Below are positions 9,192-19,631 of a stretch of 64,000 nt of DNA, piece by piece. The stretch covers positions 1,240,001-1,304,000 of the forward strand of contig NZ_BOSG01000001.1 of NCBI RefSeq assembly GCF_018403225.1, in the 5' to 3' direction. The notes beneath the pieces are model-generated. The model saw only the letters and a list, made by a program, of their open reading frames with translations, did not search any database and was not told the DNA's origin. Both the position numbers and the translations under genes were made by a program. The DNA comes from Paenibacillus sp. J23TS9. Lineage in GTDB: Bacteria > Bacillota > Bacilli > Paenibacillales > Paenibacillaceae. How positions within the stretch are numbered: position 1 is the stretch's first letter; each line of letters opens with the position of its first letter.

Positions 9192-9209
9192 TGAATGAAC
9201 ACTCATTCA
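9192..9209 (-). promoter_or_regulatory. FadR operator
   Basis: The palindrome TGAATGAACACTCATTCA matches the known Bacillus FadR box (TGAATGA/TCATTCA halves). It lies between the fadR promoter and its start codon, where a repressor would block transcription of fadR-etfB-etfA. Confidence 0.9.
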
Positions 9210-9219
9210 TTTTTTCTTA

Positions 9220-9248
9220 ATCTTATGGTAAACGATGTTAATTGTCAA
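9220..9248 (-). promoter_or_regulatory. sigma-A promoter of fadR-etfB-etfA
   Basis: Minus strand: perfect TTGACA, 17-base spacer, TAAGAT. The FadR operator begins about 10 bases after the -10 element. Confidence 0.85.
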
Positions 9249-9331
9249 TGATACAGACAAGATTTGTTGTGAGGATTTTGCGAAGGTCCAGAGAAGTTTG
9301 ATTTTTGCAGAATCTTGATTTTAAAAGCAAT

Positions 9332-9347
9332 TTGTAATCGCTTTCTA
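9332..9347 (+). promoter_or_regulatory. cre-like site (CcpA) before fadF
   Basis: TTGTAATCGCTTTCTA fits the loose cre consensus WTGNAANCGNWNNCWW at every fixed position. It is 51 bases before the fadF start, suggesting glucose repression of the fad operon through CcpA. Confidence 0.55.
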
Positions 9348-9397
9348 TTGTAATGCCGTCATAATTTTACTTTTATACCAGAAAGGACGGATAGCGA

Positions 9398-11575
9398 ATG
9401 GTGTGGCAAATTGTCAACTTGGTCTTGTTTCTGGCTGTGGCAGGTTACGGCTTTTACCTCTTTTACAAGGCCGTCTACCATCGGTTCCTGTACGTGAAGC
9501 TTGGCAAACCGGCCGATTTTCGGAAGCAGCGCGAAGGGAAGTGGGGTGAATTTCTTTCGCAGGTATTCGGGCAGAAGAAGCTGTTTAAAGACTGGAAGAG
9601 CGGCATTATGCACTTTGTGATCTTTTATGGATTTATTATTCTGCAGTTCGGCGCCTTGGATCTCATCATTAAAGGGCTGACGAACGGTGGGCATCTGCCG
9701 CTACCCGCTTATGACGTTTTCGGTCTGCTGCAGGAGATCACCGTATTCCTCATTTTAGCAGCTATTGGTTATGCGGCTTACCGCCGGTACGGCGAGAAGC
9801 TCGCCCGTCTGAAAAAAGGCTGGAAGCCGAGCCTGGTTGTCTTCTTTATTTTCTTCCTCATGCTGTCGGTTGTGCTGTCTCTGGGCTTCGAGAGAGTATG
9901 GCTTGGACAGGAAACATCGGGCTTCGCGCCTATTTCTTCACTGCTGGCAGCCCTATTTGGTGGCTTGTCTGCCAACGCAGCCCAAATTCTTTTCTATGTC
10001 TTCTGGTGGGCGCACTTGCTCATCCTGCTCTCTTTCCTTGTATACGTACCTCAGTCTAAGCATTTTCACTTAATTACGGCTCCGGTTAATATCTTCCTGG
10101 GGCGCTCTGAACCGGTAGGCAAGCTCAGCAAGCTGGATCTGGAAGATGAAGAGGCGGAAAGCTTCGGCGTCGGCAAAATCGAGGACTTTACCCGGAAACA
10201 GATGATCGACTTCTACGCCTGTGTGGAATGCGGCCGCTGCACCAACGTATGTCCGGCTTCCAATACCGGGAAAGTACTGTCACCAATGCATCTGATTGTA
10301 AAGCTTCGGGATCATTTAACGGAAAAGGGAACTGCCATCACCGGCAAATCCCCCTATGTGCCTGAGTATGCATTTCCAACAAGCGGCGCGCATGCGTTAT
10401 CCGCCCCCGGCAGCGAGCCTGACTGGAACAGCGAAGACATTACTGATATCCGTCCGACACTCGCCTGGCAAAAGTCCACTTGGACTCACCAGGAGAAAAG
10501 TCCTCAGGAAATGAACCTCATCGGCGACGTCATGACCGAAGAAGAAATCTGGTCCTGTACAACCTGCCGTAACTGTGAAGATCAATGTCCGGTTGGCAAT
10601 GAGCATGTCGATAAAATCATTGATTTGCGCAGACATCTTGTTCTTATGGAAGGCAGCGTTCCGGCCGAAGGCCAGCGTGCCTTGCAAAATATCGAAAGAC
10701 AAAGCAATCCGTGGGGCCTGAACCGTAACGACCGCGCCAACTGGAGCGGAGAAGTGGAAGGCATTAAAGTGCCGACGGTAAAGGATAACCCTACTTTTGA
10801 ATATTTGTTTTTTGTCGGCTCGATGGGCTCTTATGATCTTCGCAGCCGCAAAATTTCCAGAGCCTTCGCCAGACTGCTGAATGAATCGGGCGTCAATTAC
10901 GCCATTCTCGGCAATGAGGAGAAGAACTCGGGTGATACGCCACGCCGGATGGGCAATGAGATGCTGTTCCAGCAGCTCTGCATGGAGAACATCGAGATTT
11001 TCGAGAAATACGGTGTTCAAAAAATCGTTACCGCGTGTCCTCACACTTTTAATACATTTAAAAACGAGTATCCGGAATTTGGTCTCGAAGGTGTCGAGGT
11101 ATTTCACCATACGCAGCTTCTTGACCAATTCATCCGCGAGGGCAGGCTGGTGCCAAAGAATGAAGTGAAAGAACGCATTACGTATCATGATTCATGCTAT
11201 CTCGGCCGGTACAACAATGTGTATGATCAGCCGCGCAATGTACTGAAAGCGATACCTGGGGTAGAGCTAGTAGAAATGAAGCGCACCAGGGAAAATGCCA
11301 TGTGTTGCGGCGCAGGCGGCGGCATGATGTGGATGGAAGAGACTTCCGGCAAACGCGTGAATCTGGCACGAACGGAGCAGGCTCTAGAAGTGAATCCGAG
11401 CATCATCAGCAGCGCCTGTCCTTACTGCCTGACCATGATGGAGGACGGGACCAAAATGAAGGAAGTTGAAGACCGTGTGAAGGCAAAGGATATCGCGGAA
11501 ATACTGGAGCTTTCCGTGTTCGGCGATCATTCCGCTCACAATAAAGGACTAGAAATGGAGGCAAGCACAAAATGA
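9398..11575 (+). CDS. fadF: membrane iron-sulfur oxidoreductase FadF (ETF:quinone reductase type)
   Basis: 725-residue fusion protein. The N-terminal third holds several hydrophobic segments resembling a nitrate-reductase gamma/heme b module. A ferredoxin-like region follows with two clusters (CVECGRCTNVC and CTTCRNCEDQC), and two CCG-type cysteine-rich domains end the protein (HDSCYLGR, CCGAGGG, ACPYC). The layout matches Bacillus FadF (YwjF) and related proteins proposed to move electrons from ETF to menaquinone. No classical ETF-ubiquinone oxidoreductase is in this window, so it is the likely ETF acceptor. First gene of the plus-strand fad operon; its stop overlaps fadN. Confidence 0.88.
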   Translation: MVWQIVNLVLFLAVAGYGFYLFYKAVYHRFLYVKLGKPADFRKQREGKWGEFLSQVFGQKKLFKDWKSGIMHFVIFYGFIILQFGALDLIIKGLTNGGHLPLPAYDVFGLLQEITVFLILAAIGYAAYRRYGEKLARLKKGWKPSLVVFFIFFLMLSVVLSLGFERVWLGQETSGFAPISSLLAALFGGLSANAAQILFYVFWWAHLLILLSFLVYVPQSKHFHLITAPVNIFLGRSEPVGKLSKLDLEDEEAESFGVGKIEDFTRKQMIDFYACVECGRCTNVCPASNTGKVLSPMHLIVKLRDHLTEKGTAITGKSPYVPEYAFPTSGAHALSAPGSEPDWNSEDITDIRPTLAWQKSTWTHQEKSPQEMNLIGDVMTEEEIWSCTTCRNCEDQCPVGNEHVDKIIDLRRHLVLMEGSVPAEGQRALQNIERQSNPWGLNRNDRANWSGEVEGIKVPTVKDNPTFEYLFFVGSMGSYDLRSRKISRAFARLLNESGVNYAILGNEEKNSGDTPRRMGNEMLFQQLCMENIEIFEKYGVQKIVTACPHTFNTFKNEYPEFGLEGVEVFHHTQLLDQFIREGRLVPKNEVKERITYHDSCYLGRYNNVYDQPRNVLKAIPGVELVEMKRTRENAMCCGAGGGMMWMEETSGKRVNLARTEQALEVNPSIISSACPYCLTMMEDGTKMKEVEDRVKAKDIAEILELSVFGDHSAHNKGLEMEASTK

Positions 11576-13974
11576 ATAAATCCATTCGTAAAGCGGCCGT
11601 CATCGGTTCTGGAATCATGGGTTCCGGCATCGCGGCACATCTGGCCAACGTCGGAATTCCGTGCTTACTGCTCGACATGGTACCCAAACAGCTGACGGAA
11701 GAAGAGACGGCAAAAGGCTTGACCCTCGAAAACCCGGCCGTGAGAAACAGGCTTGCGTCATCGGCGATTGCCAAGCTGGCCAAGACCAAACCGGCTCCGC
11801 TCTTTGACAATTCGTTCGCAGACCGGATCACGCCAGGCAATTTGGATGATCATCTATCCCAGCTTGCCCAGGTGGACTGGATCATCGAGGTCGTGGTAGA
11901 GAATCTGGAAGTGAAGAAAGGACTGCTTCAAAAAATTGAAGGCGTCTGGACACCAGGAACCATTGTCAGCTCCAACACATCGGGGATTTCCATCAACGAT
12001 ATGGCAGCAGATTGCAATGAAAACTTCAAAAAGCATTTTATGGGGACGCATTTCTTCAACCCGCCTAGATATATGAAGCTTCTCGAAATCATCCCCGGCG
12101 ATCATACCGACCCGGAGCTTGTGATCTTTATGAAGGGCTTCTGCGAGAAGGTATTGGGAAAGGGCGTCGTGCTTGCCAAAGATACCCCGAATTTTATCGG
12201 CAACCGCATTGGAACCTACGGACTGCTTGTTACATTAAAGGAAATGACCGAGAACGGTTATACCGTGGAAGAAGTGGATGCCGTAACGGGTCCGGCTATG
12301 GGTCGGCCGAAGAGTGCAACTTTTCGTACGCTGGATCTGGTCGGATTGGACACCTTCGTACATGTCGCGGACAACGTATACAACAATGTGACTGATGAAA
12401 ATGAACTTTCCGTCTTTACCGTACCGCTCGTGATGAAAAGCATGGTGGAAAAGGGCTGGCTTGGCGAGAAGTCTGGTCAAGGGTTTTATTTGAAGAAAAA
12501 AAATGCCGGCGGCAGCGAAATCCTAGCGCTTGATCTGACAACGATGGACTATGTTCCGCAGAAAAAGCCAAAGTCGGCATCACTGGAAGCCGCCAAGCTG
12601 GCGAAAGGGGCCAAGGAGAAGACTAAAGCTATCCTGGCTGCCAAAGACCGCTACTCGGATCTGGCTTGGAATATTCTGAAACAGGTACTGATCTACTCTG
12701 CGGAAAAGGTCGGAGAAATCTCGGACTCCATCCAAGAGATTGATGATGCCATGAAATGGGGCTTCTCTTGGGAACTCGGCCCATTTGAAACCTGGGATGC
12801 GATTGGTCTGAAGCGTTCGGTAGAACGGATGGAAGCGGAAGGTTTGACCGTACCCGCATGGGTAAAGGATTGGATCGCAGCCGGCCATACATCCTTTTAT
12901 AAACAAGAGGAAGGAAAGCTGTATTCCATTCATATCGGCTCTTCTGCATATAAAGAGGTCGAATTTGCTCCGGAAATCATCAATCTGCGGAGCTTGAAAG
13001 AACAGAATAAAATCATCAAAGGCAACAGCGGCGCAAGCCTAATAGATCTGGGAGATGGCGTAACTTGTCTGGAGTTCCATTCCCCGAACAATGCCATCGG
13101 CGAGGACATTCTGACCATGATCACCCAGAGCCTTGAAGAAGTCAGAAAAAATTATAAAGGTATGGTCATTGCCAACCAGGGACGTAACTTCTGCGTAGGT
13201 GCCAACATCATGCTGCTGCTGATGGAAGCCCAGGATGAAGAGTGGGATGAAATCAACGACATCATTCATTTATTCCAGAACACGATGTACAAAGTGAAAC
13301 GCTTCGAAAAACCGGTAGTAGCTGCTCCTCACCGGATGTGCCTCGGCGGCGGGGTAGAAGCTTGCATGCCGGCCGACCAGGTGGTTGCTTCTGCTGAAAC
13401 CTACTACGGTTTGGTTGAAGTTGGCGTAGGCCTGATTCCTGCAGGCGGAGGATGCAAAGAGTTCACGCTCCGTGCAAGCCAGCATGCGAACGTGCAGGGC
13501 GTTGACTTGCAGCCATATATCAATCACGTATTTCAAACTGTGGGAACGGCTACGGTTTCAAGCAGCGGATACGATGCGAAAAAACTGGGTTATCTTCGTC
13601 CTTCCGACCGTGTCGTGGCAAATCAGGACTTCTCCATTTATGAAGCCAAACAGTCCGTGCTGGGACTCGCTAATGCCGATTACAAGCCGATTCCGGAAGA
13701 AAAGATTTGTGTTGTCGGATCGGAAGGCAAGGCGGTTCTCCAGCTTGGAGCCATCGACATGAAACGCGGCGGATATATCAGTGATCATGATCTACTCATT
13801 GCCAAAAAGTTAGCGCATGTGCTGGCAGGTGGAGATGTTCCAGCCGGATCGCTTGTGACCGAGCAGTATATGCTCGATCTGGAGCGGGAAGCATTCCTAA
13901 GCTTGTGCGGGGAACCAAAAACTCAGCAGCGCATGCACCATATGCTGACCAAAGGCAAAGCACTCCGTAATTAA
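11572..13974 (+). CDS. fadN: 3-hydroxyacyl-CoA dehydrogenase / enoyl-CoA hydratase FadN
   Basis: 800-residue bifunctional enzyme for hydration and NAD-dependent oxidation in beta-oxidation. The dehydrogenase is N-terminal (Rossmann loop [15 protein letters not shown] near residues 11-25, then [10 protein letters not shown] and [10 protein letters not shown]). The crotonase-like hydratase is C-terminal (NFCVGANI and CLGGGVEA). This order, dehydrogenase first, is that of Bacillus FadN (YusL) and opposite to E. coli FadB. The ATG overlaps the fadF stop as ATGA, so translation is probably coupled. Confidence 0.94.
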   Translation: MNKSIRKAAVIGSGIMGSGIAAHLANVGIPCLLLDMVPKQLTEEETAKGLTLENPAVRNRLASSAIAKLAKTKPAPLFDNSFADRITPGNLDDHLSQLAQVDWIIEVVVENLEVKKGLLQKIEGVWTPGTIVSSNTSGISINDMAADCNENFKKHFMGTHFFNPPRYMKLLEIIPGDHTDPELVIFMKGFCEKVLGKGVVLAKDTPNFIGNRIGTYGLLVTLKEMTENGYTVEEVDAVTGPAMGRPKSATFRTLDLVGLDTFVHVADNVYNNVTDENELSVFTVPLVMKSMVEKGWLGEKSGQGFYLKKKNAGGSEILALDLTTMDYVPQKKPKSASLEAAKLAKGAKEKTKAILAAKDRYSDLAWNILKQVLIYSAEKVGEISDSIQEIDDAMKWGFSWELGPFETWDAIGLKRSVERMEAEGLTVPAWVKDWIAAGHTSFYKQEEGKLYSIHIGSSAYKEVEFAPEIINLRSLKEQNKIIKGNSGASLIDLGDGVTCLEFHSPNNAIGEDILTMITQSLEEVRKNYKGMVIANQGRNFCVGANIMLLLMEAQDEEWDEINDIIHLFQNTMYKVKRFEKPVVAAPHRMCLGGGVEACMPADQVVASAETYYGLVEVGVGLIPAGGGCKEFTLRASQHANVQGVDLQPYINHVFQTVGTATVSSSGYDAKKLGYLRPSDRVVANQDFSIYEAKQSVLGLANADYKPIPEEKICVVGSEGKAVLQLGAIDMKRGGYISDHDLLIAKKLAHVLAGGDVPAGSLVTEQYMLDLEREAFLSLCGEPKTQQRMHHMLTKGKALRN

Positions 13975-13999
13975 CATCCCAGGGGAGGGTGAAATTGAA

Positions 14000-15184
14000 A
14001 TGAGAGAAGCAGTAATCGTATCTATGGCCCGGACCGCAATCGGAAGAGCCAAAAAGGGCAGCTTGGCTCAGACCCGGGCGGATGATCTCGGGAAAGCCGT
14101 CCTGGAAGCGGTCATTGACCGTGCGCCAGGTCTTCAAAAGGAAGATGTGGAGGACATTATTATTGGCTGCGCCATGCCGGAAGGAGAACAAGGCCTGAAC
14201 TTTGCCCGCATCATGTCGTTGTACGCAGGATTCCCGGTAACCGTACCGGCATTGACCATAAACCGTTTCTGTTCTTCAGGATTGCAATCGATCGCTTTCG
14301 CTGCGGAGCGCATCATGCTTGGGTCTGCGGATATACTCATCGCAGGCGGCGTGGAGAGCATGAGCCATGTACCCATGACAGGTTTTAAAGTTTCACCGAA
14401 TCCAAAGCTGGTTGCCGAAATGCCTGAAGTTTATATCGGTATGGGTCATACAGCGGAAGAGGTTGCAGAACGTTTCAGCATTTCGAGGGAGGAGCAGGAT
14501 CGATTCGCGGCCCGCTCCCATGAGAAGGCTGCAAAGGCTATTGCTGAGGGGAAATTCCTGGATGAGATTATTCCTGTACAGACTGAACTGAAAAGCGTGG
14601 ATGGCAGAGGAAAGGTACAGACCAAATCCTTTACTTTCCAAGTAGATGAAGGCGTCCGCCCGGACACAACGCCGGAGGGACTCAGCAAGCTGAGACCCGC
14701 GTTTAAGCTGAACGGTACTGTCACTGCCGGCAATGCTTCCCAAACCAGTGACGGAGCAGCCGCAGTCGTTGTCATGAGCCGGGAAAAAGCGGATGCGCTT
14801 GGCCTGAAGCCGCTGGCAACCTTCCGATCTTTCGCACTGAGTGGTGTGGAGCCGGAGATTATGGGTGTCGGTCCGGTTAAGGCAATTCCCAAGGCACTGC
14901 AAATGGCGGGGATTACACAGGACGATGTGAAGATTTTTGAAATCAACGAAGCATTTGCTTCCCAGTGCGTGCACATCATCCGGGAACTTGGTATCGATGA
15001 AGATAAGGTCAATGTTAATGGCGGGGCGATTGCTCTGGGTCACCCGCTGGGCTGTACAGGAACGAAGCTGACGACAACACTGATTAATGAGCTGCGCCGT
15101 CAGGGTGGGGGATTCGGTGTCGTTTCGATGTGTATTGGCGGCGGAATGGGCGCAGCAGGTGTTTTTGAAGTATATCCTGAATAA
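14000..15184 (+). CDS. fadA: acetyl-CoA C-acyltransferase (3-ketoacyl-CoA thiolase)
   Basis: 394-residue thiolase I. It has the nucleophile Cys91 (NRFCSSGLQ), the GHPLG motif with its catalytic His ([10 protein letters not shown]) and the second Cys (SMCIGGGMG). It cleaves 3-ketoacyl-CoA with CoA to acetyl-CoA and a shortened acyl-CoA. Ribosome site AGGGGAGGG precedes the ATG. It lies 25 bases after fadN, giving the fadN-fadA-fadE order of Bacillus. Confidence 0.95.
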   Translation: MREAVIVSMARTAIGRAKKGSLAQTRADDLGKAVLEAVIDRAPGLQKEDVEDIIIGCAMPEGEQGLNFARIMSLYAGFPVTVPALTINRFCSSGLQSIAFAAERIMLGSADILIAGGVESMSHVPMTGFKVSPNPKLVAEMPEVYIGMGHTAEEVAERFSISREEQDRFAARSHEKAAKAIAEGKFLDEIIPVQTELKSVDGRGKVQTKSFTFQVDEGVRPDTTPEGLSKLRPAFKLNGTVTAGNASQTSDGAAAVVVMSREKADALGLKPLATFRSFALSGVEPEIMGVGPVKAIPKALQMAGITQDDVKIFEINEAFASQCVHIIRELGIDEDKVNVNGGAIALGHPLGCTGTKLTTTLINELRRQGGGFGVVSMCIGGGMGAAGVFEVYPE

Positions 15185-15206
15185 AATGTGAAAAGGAGAG
15201 GTAGAC

Positions 15207-16988
15207 ATGAGCACAACAATGAACAAAGTGGTTGGTGGCAGTTACATTATCGAGGATACGGATTTCACTCAAATCGTAACGCCGGAGGACTTTACCGAAG
15301 AACACCGCATGATCGCGGAAACAACGGCTGAATTCGTTGCAGGAGAAATCGTTCCTCACGATGAAGAAATCGAGAAGCTAAATTATGAACTGACCGTGGA
15401 CAAAATGCGTAAAGCCGGCGAGCTTGGACTATTGGGTGCTGATGTGCCTGAAGCTTACGGCGGACTTGGTCTGGATAAGGTCAGCTCCACACTGATCAAT
15501 GAAAATCTGACGAAAGCCTCCGCATTTGCTCTCTCCATTGGGGCTCATGTCGGAATCGGAACGCTTCCCATCGTATACTTCGGTACGGAAGAACAGAAGC
15601 AGAAGTATCTGCCTCTCCTGGCCACTGGTGAAAAAATTGCTGCGTACTGCTTGACGGAGCCTTCTTCCGGTTCGGATGCGCTGGGTGCCAAAACAACAGC
15701 AACTTTATCCGATGACGGCGAGTATTACCTGTTAAACGGAACGAAGCAGTTTATCACGAATGCCGGTTTTGCAGACCTATTTATTGTGTATGCCAAAGTA
15801 AACGGCAAAGATTTCAGTACCTTTATCGTCGAACGCACCATGGAAGGCGTAAGTATTGGCCCGGAAGAGAAGAAGATGGGGATTAAAGGTTCCTCAACCT
15901 GCCAATTGATTCTGGAAGATGTAAAGGTCCCTGTAGAGAATCTGCTCTGGGAAGTCGGCAAGGGCCATCTTATCGCGTTTAACATCCTGAACATCGGGCG
16001 CTTCAAACTGGCAGCAGGCTGCGTAGGAGCATCCAAGGATACGATTGAGCTCGCTGCCGAATATGCGAATGAACGTACCCAATTCGGACGCAAAATTTCT
16101 TCGTTCCCGCTGCTGGGTAAAAAGCTCGCTGACATGAATACCAAGGCTTTTGTGCTCGAAAGCATGGTTTACCGTACTGCTGGGCTTTTTGATGTAGGTC
16201 TTGCTGATGTGGATCATAGCAGTCCGGAGGTTGGTTATCAGTCGGCCAAAGCGATTGCCGAGTACCAGTTGGAATGCTCCATTAATAAGGTCTTCGGCTC
16301 CGAGGTACTGGATTTTATCGTCGACGAAGGTGTGCAAATCCATGGCGGTTACGGATTTACCCAGGAGTACCGCGTAGAACGAAATTATCGTGATTCCCGC
16401 ATCAACCGGATCTTTGAAGGTACAAACGAAATCAACCGTCTGCTCATTCCGGGAGCCCTGATCAAGAAAGCCATGAAGGGCGGGCTTCCTTTGATGCAAA
16501 AAGCAATGGCGCTCCAAAGCGAACTGATGGAGCCGATTCCGAACCAACTTTTTGACGGAACATTGGAACAGGAAGCCCATTTGCTCAAGATGTCAAAGAA
16601 GATTTTCCTCATGTGCGGTGCCGGAGCCGTTCAGAAATATCAATTAAAACTGGAGGATGAGCAGGAAATCCTGAGTGACCTCGCAGATATGATGATTTCA
16701 GTATTTGCAATGGAAAGTGCACTGCTGCGTACCCAGAAGATGATCGACCGTTCCGGAGAAGATAAAGCGAAGCTTGCCATTCAAATGACAACGGTATTTA
16801 TCCATGAAGAATTCGCGAAAATTGAAAACTGGGCTAAAGAAGTGCTGGCAGCGATGGAATCCGGAGATACCCTCCGCACCCAGCTGTCCGTCCTGAAAAA
16901 GCTGGTCCGCAAATCGCCGATCGATGCGCTTGGCATCAAGCGTGAAATTGCAGCGAAGGTGATCGACGCAGAAGCTTACGTTTTGTAA
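15207..16988 (+). CDS. fadE: acyl-CoA dehydrogenase FadE
   Basis: 593-residue FAD enzyme catalysing the first beta-oxidation step and donating electrons to EtfAB. Signature segments are CLTEPSSGSDALG, KQFITNAGFADLF, ERTQFGRKI and FEGTNEINRLLIPG. It has the long C-terminal extension of about 180 residues also seen in Bacillus FadE and mammalian VLCAD, beyond the usual 380-residue core. ATG follows AAAAGGAGAGG. Partners EtfA/EtfB and FadF are encoded in the same island. Confidence 0.94.
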   Translation: MSTTMNKVVGGSYIIEDTDFTQIVTPEDFTEEHRMIAETTAEFVAGEIVPHDEEIEKLNYELTVDKMRKAGELGLLGADVPEAYGGLGLDKVSSTLINENLTKASAFALSIGAHVGIGTLPIVYFGTEEQKQKYLPLLATGEKIAAYCLTEPSSGSDALGAKTTATLSDDGEYYLLNGTKQFITNAGFADLFIVYAKVNGKDFSTFIVERTMEGVSIGPEEKKMGIKGSSTCQLILEDVKVPVENLLWEVGKGHLIAFNILNIGRFKLAAGCVGASKDTIELAAEYANERTQFGRKISSFPLLGKKLADMNTKAFVLESMVYRTAGLFDVGLADVDHSSPEVGYQSAKAIAEYQLECSINKVFGSEVLDFIVDEGVQIHGGYGFTQEYRVERNYRDSRINRIFEGTNEINRLLIPGALIKKAMKGGLPLMQKAMALQSELMEPIPNQLFDGTLEQEAHLLKMSKKIFLMCGAGAVQKYQLKLEDEQEILSDLADMMISVFAMESALLRTQKMIDRSGEDKAKLAIQMTTVFIHEEFAKIENWAKEVLAAMESGDTLRTQLSVLKKLVRKSPIDALGIKREIAAKVIDAEAYVL

Positions 16989-17011
16989 TATTGTGAGATG
17001 GGGTGGCCTGG

Positions 17012-18706
17012 ATGACGAGTAATCCATGGTTAGATCAATATCCTGATGAGGTCCCGCACAGTTACGATTATCCCAAGCAAAACCTGGCTAAATTTTTAGT
17101 GGATTCCGCTGCATTATATCCCCAGCATATCGCACTTGATTTTATGGGGAAGAAAATAACCTATTCATCTTTACTGCAATCTGTATACCGCTTTGCGAAC
17201 GCCCTGAATCAACTGGGCGTCCGCAAGGGGGAACGGATTGCAATCATGCTGCCGAATTGCCCGCAGGGAGTGATTGCCTATTACGGCACACTCCTTGTCG
17301 GCGGTATAGCAGTGATGACCAATCCGCTGTACGTGCCGCGTGAGATCGAGCATCAGCTCACGGATGCCGGCGCACGAATCATTGTTACGCTGGATGCATT
17401 GGTAGAGAGGGTCAAGAAAGCGATGGAACACCATCCGATGGACTATATGATTGTGACGTCCATTAAGGACTATTTGCCTTTTCCCAAGAATGTACTTTAC
17501 CCCATCAAGGCGAAGAAGGACGGCATGGCGGCACAGGTGGAATATGGCCAGCGCGTGCTCCCGTTTCTTTCATTTTTGAAAAACTCCAGCGACGCTCCGT
17601 TCGAGGTTCCAGTAGATGCCGAGAATGACCTGGCATTGATCCAATATACAGGCGGAACGACCGGTTTCGCCAAGGGCGTCATGCTGACGCATATGAATCT
17701 GGTATCCAATACGATTCAAGCCCAGTTATGGTTCTACCGTTCCAAAATCGCACATGAAAAGTATTTGGCGGCACTGCCATTTTTTCATGTATTCGGTTTA
17801 ACGGTGCTCCTCAATCAGGCCATGTATATTGCAGGTACGCTAATTCTGATACCGCGCTTTGAAATTAATGAAGTACTGAAGACGATCCATAAGAAGAAAC
17901 CAACGGTATTCCCCGGTGCGCCGACGATGTACATTGCCGTCATACACCATCCGGAAGTCAGCAGCTTTGACCTATCCTCCATTCAGATTTGTATTAGCGG
18001 GGCAGCACCTCTGCCTGTCGAAGTGCAGGAACGATTCGAGAAATTGAGCGGAGGCAAGCTGACAGAAGGTTATGGATTGACCGAAGCTTCTCCGGTGACA
18101 CATGCGAACAACATCTGGGAGAAGCGGAAAAGCGGCTCAATCGGGATCCCGTTTCCGGACACATCCGCAAAAATTGTGCATTCCGACACTGGCGAAGAAA
18201 TGCCGCTGGGTGAAATCGGCGAACTGATCGTTAAGGGTCCGCAGGTCATGAAGGGATACTGGAATCGTCCGGATGATACGGAACGCACGCTACGTGATGG
18301 TTGGCTGTACACCGGTGATTTGGCTCGGATGGACGATGAAGGTTTCTTTTACATTCTCGACCGCCGCAAGGATCTGATTATAGCTGGAGGCTATAATATT
18401 TATCCGCGTGAGGTGGAGGAAGTACTGTTCGAGCATCCAGATGTAGAGGAAGCAGTGGTGGCAGGCATTAATGATCCTTATCGGGGTGAAAATGTAAAGG
18501 CTTACATCGTTCTCCGCAAGGGCTCTAAGGTTACAGAAAAGGATCTGAAAAGCTGGTGCAAAGAGCGTTTGGCAGTTTACAAAGTGCCAAAAATTTACGA
18601 GTTCAGGGATTCTCTGCCGAAAACGCTGGTAGGCAAGGTGCTGCGACGTAAGCTGATTGAGGAAGAAAATGAAAAGCTCGTGAATCAATCCAAAGTGGAT
18701 TTGTAA
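17012..18706 (+). CDS. lcfA: long-chain fatty-acid-CoA ligase
   Basis: 564-residue AMP-forming acyl-CoA synthetase. The P-loop YTGGTTGFAKGVMLTH is near residue 210, followed by the YGLTE motif, YTGDLA, and a C-terminal GK catalytic lysine region (TLVGKVLRRKL). It activates free fatty acids for entry into beta-oxidation. A GTG at 17003 is in frame, but ATG 17012 has GGGGTGG directly before it. It resembles Bacillus LcfA but could also be a paralogue, so the symbol is tentative. Confidence 0.88.
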   Translation: MTSNPWLDQYPDEVPHSYDYPKQNLAKFLVDSAALYPQHIALDFMGKKITYSSLLQSVYRFANALNQLGVRKGERIAIMLPNCPQGVIAYYGTLLVGGIAVMTNPLYVPREIEHQLTDAGARIIVTLDALVERVKKAMEHHPMDYMIVTSIKDYLPFPKNVLYPIKAKKDGMAAQVEYGQRVLPFLSFLKNSSDAPFEVPVDAENDLALIQYTGGTTGFAKGVMLTHMNLVSNTIQAQLWFYRSKIAHEKYLAALPFFHVFGLTVLLNQAMYIAGTLILIPRFEINEVLKTIHKKKPTVFPGAPTMYIAVIHHPEVSSFDLSSIQICISGAAPLPVEVQERFEKLSGGKLTEGYGLTEASPVTHANNIWEKRKSGSIGIPFPDTSAKIVHSDTGEEMPLGEIGELIVKGPQVMKGYWNRPDDTERTLRDGWLYTGDLARMDDEGFFYILDRRKDLIIAGGYNIYPREVEEVLFEHPDVEEAVVAGINDPYRGENVKAYIVLRKGSKVTEKDLKSWCKERLAVYKVPKIYEFRDSLPKTLVGKVLRRKLIEEENEKLVNQSKVDL

Positions 18707-18768
18707 GATCATCGTCGAAATGTTGTATAAGCATGAACATGCGTAACAGCAAAGGAGGTCGTTGGCAG

Positions 18769-19206
18769 ATGGAGAACGCATCCGGCGGCAGTTTTCCGGA
18801 TTTGGAGCTTCTGGAACGGGCTGCCAAAAATACGTTTTGGGAATTTATAGGCTGTGAAATTGTAGATCTTAACGAAAAACAGGTTGTGGTTTCGTTTGAG
18901 ATCCAGCCTCATCATTTGAATCTTATTGGAATTTTGCACGGAGGTATGCATGCATCCGTTATTGATTCAGCTATGGGGATTATCGTGATGCTGGCCCGGC
19001 CTGGGGTCAGTGTCGTTACTGTGGGATTGAATATGAACTATGTGGCTCCGACGTCAGAAGGCCGTGTACTGGTGACAGCGGAGCTGATCCATAGCTCCCG
19101 CAAGCTAATTACAGCCCAGGCCTTTGCACGCAAAGAAAATGGGGATTTGCTGGCCTTTGGCACTGGAACCTTCCGGGTGCTGGATAAACCTATTCCTGGA
19201 GCTTGA
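18769..19206 (+). CDS. PaaI-type hotdog thioesterase
   Basis: 145-residue single hotdog-fold protein with the NLIGILHGGMHASVIDSAMG motif, where the HGG segment and the following acidic residue form the active site. It probably hydrolyses acyl-CoA or salvages stalled intermediates of the pathway. Start chosen at ATG 18769 because GCAAAGGAGG lies 11 bases upstream; the earlier ATGs lack a ribosome site. It is the sixth gene of the fad operon. Confidence 0.8.
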   Translation: MENASGGSFPDLELLERAAKNTFWEFIGCEIVDLNEKQVVVSFEIQPHHLNLIGILHGGMHASVIDSAMGIIVMLARPGVSVVTVGLNMNYVAPTSEGRVLVTAELIHSSRKLITAQAFARKENGDLLAFGTGTFRVLDKPIPGA

Positions 19207-19232
19207 GAAGAATATTAAAAAGGAGGAGCGGC

Positions 19233-19556
19233 ATGACTATCAAGGAAGAGCTCCAGCAGCTTGCGGACCGGATGAATGCAAGACCGGAGCCCATCGAATC
19301 ACTACATGCGATATATCGGTTCAACATAGGCGATAGCGGCATATTTCAGGTTTCTTTTGAGAACGCCAGAGCGATGGTGTCCGAGGAAGCTGCAGGGGCG
19401 GCTGATTGTACCATGACATTGTCAGAAAAGAATTTTCACAAGCTGCTCGAAGACGATTTGAACACAACACTGGCATTTATGACCGGATCGCTAAAGGTCG
19501 ATGGCAAGATTGGACTCGCGCTGAAGCTTCAGGAAGTATTGAAGCAATACGTATAA
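19233..19556 (+). CDS. SCP2 sterol-binding domain protein
   Basis: 107-residue protein consisting of one SCP2 domain, with the typical ending 'D..ATLAFMTGSLKVDGKIGLALKLQ'. SCP2 domains bind acyl chains or acyl-CoA in a hydrophobic tunnel, which suits a carrier role for beta-oxidation intermediates. ATG 19233 follows AAAAAGGAGGAG. It is the last gene of the operon, followed at once by a strong terminator. Confidence 0.82.
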   Translation: MTIKEELQQLADRMNARPEPIESLHAIYRFNIGDSGIFQVSFENARAMVSEEAAGAADCTMTLSEKNFHKLLEDDLNTTLAFMTGSLKVDGKIGLALKLQEVLKQYV

Positions 19557-19568
19557 TCCGAATAAGCA

Positions 19569-19609
19569 AAAGCCCCGTTTCTCATGGATGAACCGAGAAA
19601 CGGGGCTTT
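19569..19609. terminator. bidirectional terminator closing the fad operon
   Basis: Perfect 15-bp stem AAAGCCCCGTTTCTC / GAGAAACGGGGCTTT with an 11-base loop. It also serves the convergent RidA-like gene. Confidence 0.92.
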
Positions 19610-19631
19610 CTCTTGAATATGAAATAGATTA

